DNA of 64,000 nt from WVYX01 sp039592335 (GTDB lineage Bacteria > Gemmatimonadota > Gemmatimonadetes > Gemmatimonadales > GWC2-71-9): the NCBI GenBank assembly GCA_039592335.1, contig JBDHBX010000026.1:32610-96609 (forward strand). The letters run 5' to 3'. Shown here piece by piece: positions 1 through 8,669 of this stretch. Below the pieces are notes generated by a model. The model was not told the origin of the DNA. It saw only the letters and a list, made by a program, of their open reading frames with translations, and did not search any database. Positions within the stretch are counted from its first letter, which is position 1. Each line of letters begins with the position of its first letter. A program made the translations under genes and the position numbers.

Positions 1-961
1 AGAGGATCGTGAGGAAGTAGCGTCGCTCGGTGATCCCGTACTGGCTCACGCGCTGCCAGATCGCGAGCCACAGCATGACGATGGCGGGGAAGAGCGCGAT
101 GTAGAACCACCGCGAGTAGGTCGCGATCCAGCGGTTCTCTTCCCGCAACCGGATCGGATACACGAGCAGCAGGGCCAGAATCCCCAGGGTAGCGACGCTG
201 GAGACCAGATAGCCGATCCACCCGCTGGGCCAATCCTGTGTCGCTATGACCTTGACCAGGTACGCCGTGAGGATCGCCAGGTACACCGTCACGATCGGTA
301 CCAGGATGAACTGCGCGAACACCTTGAGCCCCTTGGGGTAATCGGTGCTCTGCTCCAGGGTCGCGAGATGGCGCGGCACGCCACCCAGGAAGAACCAGGT
401 GTTGAACAGGAACGCGATCACGAACCACAGACGACCGTACGTCTCGGGCTCCACGTCCACGCCAAACAGTTGGTCCAGCGCCGCGACGGCGATCGCGAGG
501 CCGGTGTACAGCACCGCGGAGAAGATCCCCGCCGTGAGGAAGCGAAGGAACAACGCTTTGTTGTACTGCCAGAAGCCGTTGGGCTCGTCGTACCCCACGA
601 AGGGGAGGAACGCCACCAGGAGGTGGAATGCCACACTCAGTTGGACCCAACGTGTGAAAGCGACGTCCTCCGACCAGCGCGGCCACAGCAGCGCGAACAT
701 GAGCAGCACGAGGAGCCCGCCGAGCCCGAGCAGCGAACGCCGGATCGCGTCCCAGCCGCGCCGCTCGGCGAAGAGTGCAAACGCCAGCAGCAGCGGCAGT
801 CCCAGAAAGGCCGGGAAGAACCAGCGCTGCCAGAGATCATCGTCCTCGACGAGCAGCACGCCGAATACGCTGGCGGCGAGCGCCGCGAACAGCACGAACG
901 GAAACCGCACGAGGGTGGCGCGGGCCGCGGTAATCACCAACTGAATCGACGGAAGTCGCAC
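1..961 (-). CDS. DUF4153-type multi-pass membrane protein (3' end outside window)
   Basis: An open minus-strand frame runs from a GTG at 961 off the left edge, so the C-terminus is missing. The first 320 residues contain many hydrophobic helices. A stretch reading PKGLKVFAQFILVP followed by VTVYLAILTAYL is typical of the DUF4153 family of uncharacterised integral membrane proteins. The start is supported by an AGGAAAG ribosome site five bases upstream. It lies 13 bases after the TonB receptor stop and is probably its co-transcribed partner. No enzymatic role is known for the family. Family call is from remembered motif shape; no search was run. Confidence 0.7.
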   Translation of the reverse strand, partial: MRLPSIQLVITAARATLVRFPFVLFAALAASVFGVLLVEDDDLWQRWFFPAFLGLPLLLAFALFAERRGWDAIRRSLLGLGGLLVLLMFALLWPRWSEDVAFTRWVQLSVAFHLLVAFLPFVGYDEPNGFWQYNKALFLRFLTAGIFSAVLYTGLAIAVAALDQLFGVDVEPETYGRLWFVIAFLFNTWFFLGGVPRHLATLEQSTDYPKGLKVFAQFILVPIVTVYLAILTAYLVKVIATQDWPSGWIGYLVSSVATLGILALLLVYPIRLREENRWIATYSRWFYIALFPAIVMLWLAIWQRVSQYGITERRYFLTIL

Positions 962-974
962 GAGCGCTTTCCTC

Positions 975-3644
975 CTAGAATGCGGCCCGCAGCCGCAGGG
1001 TCACCAGCCGTCCGATTTCGGGCGCGCCCACGAACTCCTCGTGCAGGTTGTCCAGCAAGTTCAGCGCGTCCAGCGTAACTAGAATATCGGTGCGCGTGGG
1101 CAGCCGGTAGGCGAAGGCGAGATCCACCACCCCGTACGAGGCGACCTCGCCCTGGTACACCCCCGACAGGACCGGGAAGCCTCGCACGGCCCGTCCGCGG
1201 ATCTCGCCGCTCAGGCCCACGCCTTCGTGCCGGTACTGCAGCGTGAGCGCGCCCTTGTTGGCCGAGGCGTTGAGTGGGATGGTGTCGGGTTGGCCTACGG
1301 CGCCCACCACCGTGAACTCGTTACGGCTCACCCACGAGTACGTGCCACGCACGGCCCACGATGGGGATAGGAAGGCTGCCAGGTCCACGTCGGCGCCCCA
1401 CAGCGTGATCTTCCCGAAGTTGCGGTAGGTGACGATGATGTCCCACGGATCGAAGGCTTCCTGGGGCGTCACGGTCCCCACCGGCACCAGTCCGATGAGG
1501 CTGGCCAGCAACTGCGCCGAGTCGGGCGGCATGAAGCCGGCCAGGTAGCCGGACAGGGAGGGTTGGTCAAAGAAGGCGTTGGGGGTCTCCACCTGCTCCG
1601 CGCTGATGAAGTCGTTCTTCCAGGTGTGATAGACGTCGATCCCCACGCTCAGCCAGTCGCCGAGCAGTCCCGAGTACCCCAGCTCGACGGTGTTGGTGAT
1701 CGTGGGGGAGAGCGCGGGGATGTCGCTCACGTCGGCCACCGGATCGAACGTCGGTGTGGGGCCGGAGATGTCGAGCCGCCCCAGCACGGTGGCCACATCC
1801 GCGCTCGTGGGCGCCGGGATGGCCGAGAGATCGATCCCGAAGTTCTGCAGCGTGTCCACCAGCGGGTCCCACAGCTGGGTGGCGTCGATCGGGATGTAGT
1901 CGGTGGGGCTGCCCACGCTCGCCGGCGTGAACGGCGAGCGCATGCAAAGCCCGTTGCAGGTACGCGCGAACGTGTAGCCCGTCTCCGGCACGCCCTCCAC
2001 CCGCACGGCGTAGGGCAGCGTGATGCCGTTGGGTGCCCTGAGCGAGTCGGCAAACAGGTCCAGGAACAGGTTGTTGGTGGTCGGGGTCGAGAACGCGCGA
2101 TTGTACGTGAGCCGCAGCGTGTGCGCGGGGGCGGCCTGGTATACGAGTGCCGCACGCGGCGAGAACACGGGAGCTTCGAGTCGGTTGTGGACATCGACAC
2201 GCGCCGCCGCGACCAGTTGCATGAGGGGCGACAAGGTCACGTCGGCGTGGAGGTACGCGCCCAGCTCGTTGATCATGTCATCCTGCTCGTTGCGGCCGGT
2301 GATGGTACCGTCGGTGCGGGGGACCGTGCTCTGCAGGTCCACGCCGTAGATGAGGCCCGTCCGACTTCCCACGGCCGTTCCGTGCTGGGCCTGGGCCACC
2401 ACCATGTACGAGTTGTCCTGCACCGTGCTCCCGTTGCGCAGCAGGTACGTACTGGCGGCGTCGCTCAGGTTGACGAAGGCCTGTGCGAAGAGCCGGCCGT
2501 GGCGCAGGCGCGACTGCGCGTAGAGGTAGCGCCAGTCCTGCACCTGCGCGGCGCCTAGCGGCGTGAGGTCCACGTTGCGGATCGCGTTGTTGAGGCCTAC
2601 GGCCGTGACGAGCTCGGTGCGGGGGCCGGGACGCCAGTCGAGCCGGAGTTCTCCAGAGAGGCGCTCCACCACCGAGTCCCGCGCGCCGATCAGCAGCGTG
2701 TCGGGGTCGGCGCCTCCGGCGATGGCCTGGGCGCGGTTGGCCTGCTCGACTGGGTCCACGTACTGCCAGTCCTCGCCGCGCAGGTACTGCGCCGAGAGCT
2801 TGAGCCCGACGCGCTGCCCGAGCGTGTTCGCATACCGCAGCGCGCCCTGCACGAGGGGTGCCGAGCCACCCGCCAGCGATACCACGCCCCCGCGATGCTC
2901 GAAGGGCGACTGCGTGATCATGTGGATCACGCCGTTGGCACTGTTGGGGCCGTACAGCGCCGAGCCGGGCCCCCGCACGACCTCGATCCGCTCCAAATCG
3001 TCGTTGGTGACGGGGATGAAGTTGAACACGTTGATCCGCAGCGACGGCACCGAGATGTAGCGGTAGTCGCTCAGGGCCAGAAGCGCGCCCGACGCCACGT
3101 TGTTGAACCCGCGCACGACGATCTCGTGCTGGGTCAGGCCGGTCTGGGCAAAGTCCACGGCCGCGACCGTCGCGACGTGGTCGACCGACGTGAGCGCGTT
3201 GGTCTCCTCGATGGCCTGTGTCTCGATGACGGACACGGAGGCCGGGGCGTTGAGCGCCTTCTGCTCGGTGCGTGACGCGGTGACGATCACGGGATTGACC
3301 GTGAAGGCCAGCGGCGCGAGCGCGACAGACAGTGTGTGGGATTGACCTGCGGTGAGCTCGAGTTGATCGATCCGTCCGCGGTGCCCGATACGGGCGAACA
3401 CCGCGGTGTACCGATTGGGGGAGAGGGCCTCGAGCTGAAAGGCCCCCGTCTGGTCGGTGTATGTCCGGGCGACCAGATTGCCGTCGAGGAACAGGTCCAC
3501 CCGCACCCCGTCCACGGGTGTGCCGGTCACCGAGTCGGTGACGGTACCCGAGAGACTCGCCTGCTGGGCGGTCGCGGAGGCCGTCAGGGAGCCAAACAGG
3601 GAGAGCGTGGCGAGCGCGCCTCGCCACCATGGGACGTGTGTCAT
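975..3644 (-). CDS. TonB-dependent outer-membrane receptor
   Basis: An 889-residue receptor for energy-dependent uptake across the outer membrane. The chosen ATG (3644) gives a signal peptide with cleavage near ATAQQ at about residue 26; an upstream in-frame ATG at 3761 would overlap the preceding kinase gene. A carboxypeptidase-like regulatory domain (roughly 30-110) precedes the plug (roughly 125-235), which shows IEVVRGPGSALYG. The rest is beta barrel ending in a terminal Phe, as expected for BamA-assembled barrels. It follows a kinase gene by 10 bases and is followed by a membrane protein, so it may be regulated with the upstream kinases. Substrate cannot be told from sequence; there is no siderophore or sugar gene beside it. 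Confidence 0.93.
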   Translation of the reverse strand: MTHVPWWRGALATLSLFGSLTASATAQQASLSGTVTDSVTGTPVDGVRVDLFLDGNLVARTYTDQTGAFQLEALSPNRYTAVFARIGHRGRIDQLELTAGQSHTLSVALAPLAFTVNPVIVTASRTEQKALNAPASVSVIETQAIEETNALTSVDHVATVAAVDFAQTGLTQHEIVVRGFNNVASGALLALSDYRYISVPSLRINVFNFIPVTNDDLERIEVVRGPGSALYGPNSANGVIHMITQSPFEHRGGVVSLAGGSAPLVQGALRYANTLGQRVGLKLSAQYLRGEDWQYVDPVEQANRAQAIAGGADPDTLLIGARDSVVERLSGELRLDWRPGPRTELVTAVGLNNAIRNVDLTPLGAAQVQDWRYLYAQSRLRHGRLFAQAFVNLSDAASTYLLRNGSTVQDNSYMVVAQAQHGTAVGSRTGLIYGVDLQSTVPRTDGTITGRNEQDDMINELGAYLHADVTLSPLMQLVAAARVDVHNRLEAPVFSPRAALVYQAAPAHTLRLTYNRAFSTPTTNNLFLDLFADSLRAPNGITLPYAVRVEGVPETGYTFARTCNGLCMRSPFTPASVGSPTDYIPIDATQLWDPLVDTLQNFGIDLSAIPAPTSADVATVLGRLDISGPTPTFDPVADVSDIPALSPTITNTVELGYSGLLGDWLSVGIDVYHTWKNDFISAEQVETPNAFFDQPSLSGYLAGFMPPDSAQLLASLIGLVPVGTVTPQEAFDPWDIIVTYRNFGKITLWGADVDLAAFLSPSWAVRGTYSWVSRNEFTVVGAVGQPDTIPLNASANKGALTLQYRHEGVGLSGEIRGRAVRGFPVLSGVYQGEVASYGVVDLAFAYRLPTRTDILVTLDALNLLDNLHEEFVGAPEIGRLVTLRLRAAF

Positions 3645-3654
3645 GTTCGCCGGT

Positions 3655-6600
3655 CTAGCGGCTCGAGCCGGAACGCCCTGGCACGGACCGGATGTCCTCC
3701 AGCCACTGCGCCACGGAATCGCGCAGCACCGCGCGCGGGCCGTTGGCGTCGCGCAGGACATCGAAGAGTTGATCGTACACGTCGCGCGCGCCCACGCCGT
3801 CGCCGACCGCCAGGAGCGCCCGTGCCCGGAGCGGCCAGATCTGGGGCCACGCTACCTGATCCACGAAGCCCGCCATGTGCTCGTAACTCTGTGTCGCGGC
3901 AAGGACCTCGTCGTAGTCACCGAGGGCCGTAGCCACGCGGGCACGCTCCAGCTGCAACGGCCACAGCGATGAGACCAATCCGAACGTCACCTGCTCGATG
4001 CGGTGGCGTCGGGTCGCTTCCTGCCACTCGTGCAGCGCGCCGACCGTGTCGCCACTCGCCAGGAGATCCAGCGCCGCCAGATCACCTCGCAGGCTCGCAT
4101 CGAGCGGGGCAGCGTCACCGACTTCCGCGAGTGCCTCCAGGCGCTGCGACGCGCGCAGCGCGGCCGTTTCGTCACGGCCGCGATACCAGCGAGCGGCGAG
4201 CCACTGGGCAATCGGGTCGTCGGTCTGCTCGGCGAGGAGACGCCGCGCCGCCGCGGCCTGCGCGGCACTGTCCGCGAGCGTCGCAACCCCCGTGATCGCG
4301 GCGAGCACGACCCAGCGGTCGAGGTCCTCGCGTGGCACGTTGCGCCGTCGCGCCATCCGCATCATCGAATCGGCCGAGGCGTGTTGTCCGGTGCCGAGCA
4401 GCCTCGCCATGCGCATGCGGAAGGCCACACTGCGATCCTGCTCGGTAGCGGCGCGCTCCCACAGCGAGTTGATCGCGAGTCGCGCGACCTCTCGGAGCGA
4501 CAGAGGTTGCTCGAAGTCGCCCGCGGAGAGGGCGAACATCTCCAGCGCGGTCGCCGGCCGGCGGTCGAGTGACCCGGTCACGCGCAGGGCAGCCGATGAG
4601 CCCTGGTAGAGGAGCGAGTCCGCCATGCGCATGAGCTCCGCCCAGACCGAGACGCTGTCGATCTGGAGATACCGATTCATGTACTGCGTGGCCTCGGCCT
4701 CGTTTTCCTGCATCACCGCGATGATCACGAGCTGGCCGATGGCCGCGGCAAAATCGGGATCCCGCTCGTGCACCTGCGCGAACTCCCAGCGCGCAGCGGT
4801 CGGCTCGATCCCCAGTAAGGCGCCGAAGTAGACCTTCAGGAAGCCTAGCATGAACCAGGCGTCCACCGCGTCGGGGTGGCGCTCCACGATGCCCTGGAAC
4901 CGCTCCTGGGCCCGGTTGAGGTCCCCGTCGCCGACGAGGATCTCGTAGCCCTCCATGAGCTCGCGCGTGGTGGGGTCGAGTCCGTCCTTGTAGCGCCGCG
5001 CGGCATCGAGCGCTGAGCGGGCGGCACCGGTGCCCCGCGTTGGCTGCGTGCGCAGGATCTCCGCCAGCATGCGCTTGAAGTACGCGGGCGCGAACGACGA
5101 GTCGAGCTCGATCACCTCGTCGAACCGCTCGATCGCCAGATCGAACGCCGCGCGGCGGAAATGGGTGTCGCCCTCGTAGTACGCGTTGAAGGCCCGCAAC
5201 CCGCTGGGGAGTGCCGGATTCCAGCCGGCGCGCTCACCGGCTACGCGCTCGGCGAACGCGGAGGACACGATGCCGGAAACGAGCTCCGACAGGCTGTCGG
5301 GTGGACCGGCCACCTCGGCGCTGCGGATCAGCCGTTGGGAGGAGCCGTCGCGCACCTGCACCTCGATGCTGAGGCGCCCCGAGCCCGAGATTTCGGCGGT
5401 GCCCCACAGGATCTCGGAGGCGCCGAAGGTCGCTGCCACGAACCTGGCCAGTGTGTCGAGGGTCGCGCCGCCGGCCTGGAAATGATCGGCGATCGCGAGG
5501 CGCACCCGCTCGGCGCTCAGCACGCGGTATTCGGGCAGCCAGTGGAGCTGGTCCTCGAACGCCTGTGGCAGTGCCGACGCCAGGTCGATCTCCTGGAAGT
5601 CGCCCGCCACCGAGAATGGGAGCACCGCGATGGTCGAGGTGCGCGTCGTAGCCGAGCCGCGGTCCCACGGCGCTCCCCAGATGGACCACCCGGCCACCGC
5701 GCCCACCACTACTGCCACCACGATTCCCACGGCCCACTTGAGGGGTCGTGGCTTGTGCTCTGCTTGCTTGAGCGCGTCGAGCCATTCATCGGCCGACTTG
5801 GGTCGGCGCTGTCGGTCCAACGCCAGCGGGGCGGCCAGGACCCGCGCCTGCGTCGGGGTCAGGTCGGGCCGGGCCAGGATCACGGCGCGCTCGGCGGACG
5901 AGACGTCGCTGAACATCTCGATGCGCTGTCCGGTGAGGGCCTCGCAGGCGACAGCGGCCAGGGCGTAGAGGTCGGCCCGGCCGTCGATGTGCTCGCCATC
6001 CGAGGCCTGCTCAGGTGCCATGTACGCCGGCGTTCCCACGACGGCGCCCGTCTGCGTAATGTGCTCGCTCCCCGCCGCGCTGATGGCCCGCGCGATCCCG
6101 AAGTCCGCTACCTGGGCGTGCCCGGCCGAAAGCAGCACGTTCTCCGGCTTGATGTCGCGGTGCACGATGTCCCGCGCGTGTGCGTAACTCAGCGCCGCCG
6201 CGACCTCACGGATGAGCTGCAGCGCGTCGTCGAGCGGGAGCTGTCGCTCCCGCTTCATGCGGTCCCGCAGGGACTCGCCCTCCACGAACGGCATCACGTA
6301 GTACAGAAGGCCGTCTGCTTGGCCGGAGTCGTGCACCGGGAGAATGTGCGGGTGCTGCAGTCGGGCGGTGATCTCGATCTCGCGGAGGAATCGCTGGGGG
6401 CCCAGCGCCGAGGCCAGCTCGGGAGACAGGACCTTCACGGCGACGTGGCGGTTGTGCTTGAGGTCGTGCGCCAGGTAGACCGTCGCCATGCCGCCGCGAC
6501 CAATCTCGCGCTCGATCAGGTACCGCTCCGCCAGGGCCTGCTTGACCCGGCGGTACTGCACATCCCCTGTCGTGGTGGTAGCGTCAGGGTTGGTCGAGGG

Positions 6601-6711
6601 GGTTGGAGATTTCCCCGGGACGGTGGTGGACCCACCGCACTTGGGACAGAAGCTGGCGTCCTCGGGAAGAGGAGCGCCGCATTTGGGACAGGCCTGCTCC
6701 GATACACCCAT
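3655..6711 (-). CDS. Zinc-ribbon Ser/Thr protein kinase with TolB-like and TPR region
   Basis: A 1018-residue Hanks-type kinase. The ATG at 6711 gives an N-terminal zinc ribbon with Cys pairs at 8/11 and 22/25; the longer in-frame start would run into the previous gene. The kinase domain follows with a GRGGMATVY glycine loop, VAVK lysine, HRDIKPEN catalytic loop and DFG. A single membrane helix (KWAVGIVVAVVVGAVAGW) separates the cytoplasmic kinase from a large extracytoplasmic part: a TolB-N/FlgO-like domain beginning STIAVLPF and then many TPR-like helices. The layout suggests a sensor kinase whose outer TPR part senses a ligand or envelope state. It is third in a minus-strand series of kinase, SARP regulator, kinase and TonB receptor. 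Confidence 0.9.
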   Translation of the reverse strand: MGVSEQACPKCGAPLPEDASFCPKCGGSTTVPGKSPTPSTNPDATTTTGDVQYRRVKQALAERYLIEREIGRGGMATVYLAHDLKHNRHVAVKVLSPELASALGPQRFLREIEITARLQHPHILPVHDSGQADGLLYYVMPFVEGESLRDRMKRERQLPLDDALQLIREVAAALSYAHARDIVHRDIKPENVLLSAGHAQVADFGIARAISAAGSEHITQTGAVVGTPAYMAPEQASDGEHIDGRADLYALAAVACEALTGQRIEMFSDVSSAERAVILARPDLTPTQARVLAAPLALDRQRRPKSADEWLDALKQAEHKPRPLKWAVGIVVAVVVGAVAGWSIWGAPWDRGSATTRTSTIAVLPFSVAGDFQEIDLASALPQAFEDQLHWLPEYRVLSAERVRLAIADHFQAGGATLDTLARFVAATFGASEILWGTAEISGSGRLSIEVQVRDGSSQRLIRSAEVAGPPDSLSELVSGIVSSAFAERVAGERAGWNPALPSGLRAFNAYYEGDTHFRRAAFDLAIERFDEVIELDSSFAPAYFKRMLAEILRTQPTRGTGAARSALDAARRYKDGLDPTTRELMEGYEILVGDGDLNRAQERFQGIVERHPDAVDAWFMLGFLKVYFGALLGIEPTAARWEFAQVHERDPDFAAAIGQLVIIAVMQENEAEATQYMNRYLQIDSVSVWAELMRMADSLLYQGSSAALRVTGSLDRRPATALEMFALSAGDFEQPLSLREVARLAINSLWERAATEQDRSVAFRMRMARLLGTGQHASADSMMRMARRRNVPREDLDRWVVLAAITGVATLADSAAQAAAARRLLAEQTDDPIAQWLAARWYRGRDETAALRASQRLEALAEVGDAAPLDASLRGDLAALDLLASGDTVGALHEWQEATRRHRIEQVTFGLVSSLWPLQLERARVATALGDYDEVLAATQSYEHMAGFVDQVAWPQIWPLRARALLAVGDGVGARDVYDQLFDVLRDANGPRAVLRDSVAQWLEDIRSVPGRSGSSR

Positions 6712-6773
6712 AGACCACCCACGAACCCGTGCCTTGGAGAAGATGTGTGTGGACCACACCCGGTGCAAGCGGC

Positions 6774-8669
6774 CTACATGTGCTGGAGAATCCGCTGCCG
6801 CTGTCCCTCGGTAAGCATGTCCCGCGCCACGATGTCGCGCACGATGCGCGCCAGGAACGCGTAGCCCCGCGGCTCCGCCACCATCCAGCGCTGCCACTCC
6901 AGCTCGTCCAGCGCCGCCGTGAGCGCCTCGCCGTGCAGGTCCGTCGCGCGTTCGAGCTGGGCCACCTCGACTCGATCCCCCAGCACGGCGGCGGCGGCCA
7001 GCGCCTGCTGGGCATCCTTCGTGAGGCGGCGGAACCCCACGCGAATCGCCGCGACCACCGCATCGGGAAGGTCAGTCGGCAAGGTCTGGTCGAGTGTCTT
7101 AGCCGGCTCGGGCCACGCCCCGGTAATGGTGCCGAGATCCAGGCCCAGCGCCACCGCGTGCAACAGCTCGACGGCGAGCAACGGAAGCCCGGCCGAGTCG
7201 GCGGCGACGCGCCGCGCGAGCCGGTCGAGTTCGGCCCCCTCGAACGTCGGCACGGCCCACGCTGCGAGATCCCGCACGGCGTCATCGTTGAGCGGCGCGA
7301 GGAGGATCGCGGTCCCGGCGACGTCGCGCCCGATGCGCGAGCGCAGATCGTCCAGCTCGCTGCGCGGGAGTTGCGGTTGTGTGCTGAAGAGCACGTACAG
7401 CGGAAGGGAAGAGAGGTCGCGCACGGCGGCGATGAGCGCGAGCAGGGTGTCGCGGTCAAGCCAATGCGCGTCGTCGACCAGGAGGACCACGGGTTGCTCC
7501 TCGGCCACCACCCGCAGCACGTCGCGCAGCGCGTTGCCGAGGGGTTCCTCGGACGGGGTCCCGGCGCCGAACCGGTCGGTCCATTCGGGGAGTGCGGCGG
7601 CGAACGCGCCCAGGGCGGACGGTGACGCCGCAGCCAGTCCGCGGGCGTCGAGCAGGCCGCCGCGCGCCAACCCGAGGGCGCCGCTCCACGACTGCTCCGT
7701 ATCGGCCTCCACTGCCCGTACGGCGGCAACCGTCGCACCCTCGAGGCGGGCGCGGGTCAGGAGTTCCTCGGCGAGGCGAGACTTGCCCAAGCCCGAGTCG
7801 GCTTCGAGCACGCACGCGGTGGCGCGCCGTTCGGTCCTGCACGCCTCGAGCGCCTCGAGCAGGCGTTCCAACTCGGCCGCGCGCCCTACCAGTGGGGTGC
7901 GGCGTAGCTCGGCGCCTTGATCGGGTTGCCTCGGGACCTCGCCCGAGAGTCGCCACACCCGCTCCCGTTTCACTCGCTCGGCGAGCGCCGCGGTCTCGGC
8001 ATCCGGTGCGGCGCCCACCTCGTCGAGCCGCTTCGCGAACTGCTCATACCGCTCCAACGCGCCGGCCCGATCACCGGTGATGGCCAGCGCCTTCATCGCC
8101 ACTTGCACACCGCCGTTCGCGCCAGGGTCGAGATCGAGCGCCCGCGCCGCCACCTCGGCCGCGCGGCCCACCTCTCCACGGTCCAGCAATCCGTGCGCCC
8201 AGTAGACGAGTGCCGCGACGGTGCGGCGTCGCCACATCAGCCGCTCCGCCCCGAGCCAATCCTCGAATCCCGAGGCGTCGGGCACGCTGAACCCCTCGAG
8301 GAAGTCGCCTGCGGCCAAACTCGCGGCCTCTTGCCACTCGCCTTGTCCTTCCAGCGCCGCAAACTCCTCGGTGTCGAGCCGCACCGCACCCTCGGTGAGT
8401 CGCACCTGGTCGTGCTCGGTAGTGAGGTTCTCCTCGCCCAGCGTGCGCCGCAGCACGCGGATTGCCTCGCGTAGCGAGTGACGGGCGGAGGATTCCGGCT
8501 TCTCGGCCCACAGCAAGCCGATCAAGTGTTCGCGCGCGCGCGTCCGCTTGGGCGATTGGGCGAGATACACGAGCAGGGCGAGGTTCTTGCGCCAGAGGAG
8601 CTCCGCCGGTGGATCGCTCCCGTCGACCGTGACCTCGACGGGTCCAAGCGTGCGGCAGATCACCGTCAC
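6774..8669 (-). CDS. SARP/BTAD-family transcriptional regulator with AAA ATPase domain
   Basis: A 631-residue AfsR/SARP-like regulator. An OmpR-type winged helix (first about 95 residues) leads into a bacterial transcriptional activation domain (to about 245), then an AAA/NACHT-type ATPase with Walker A GLGKSRL and Walker B VVLLVDDAHW. The GTG start at 8669 overlaps the upstream kinase stop as GTGA and has GGGGGG five bases before it; a GTG at 8675 is an alternative. Being coupled to a kinase gene upstream and lying 62 bases before another, it is plausibly the transcriptional output of a phosphorylation pathway, as AfsR is in Streptomyces. Its target promoters are unknown. Confidence 0.85.
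   Translation of the reverse strand: MTVICRTLGPVEVTVDGSDPPAELLWRKNLALLVYLAQSPKRTRAREHLIGLLWAEKPESSARHSLREAIRVLRRTLGEENLTTEHDQVRLTEGAVRLDTEEFAALEGQGEWQEAASLAAGDFLEGFSVPDASGFEDWLGAERLMWRRRTVAALVYWAHGLLDRGEVGRAAEVAARALDLDPGANGGVQVAMKALAITGDRAGALERYEQFAKRLDEVGAAPDAETAALAERVKRERVWRLSGEVPRQPDQGAELRRTPLVGRAAELERLLEALEACRTERRATACVLEADSGLGKSRLAEELLTRARLEGATVAAVRAVEADTEQSWSGALGLARGGLLDARGLAAASPSALGAFAAALPEWTDRFGAGTPSEEPLGNALRDVLRVVAEEQPVVLLVDDAHWLDRDTLLALIAAVRDLSSLPLYVLFSTQPQLPRSELDDLRSRIGRDVAGTAILLAPLNDDAVRDLAAWAVPTFEGAELDRLARRVAADSAGLPLLAVELLHAVALGLDLGTITGAWPEPAKTLDQTLPTDLPDAVVAAIRVGFRRLTKDAQQALAAAAVLGDRVEVAQLERATDLHGEALTAALDELEWQRWMVAEPRGYAFLARIVRDIVARDMLTEGQRQRILQHM

Noticed and set aside
5161..6864. 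567-residue plus-strand open frame
   Set aside because: It is antisense to an intact kinase with all catalytic motifs and has shadow-type composition.
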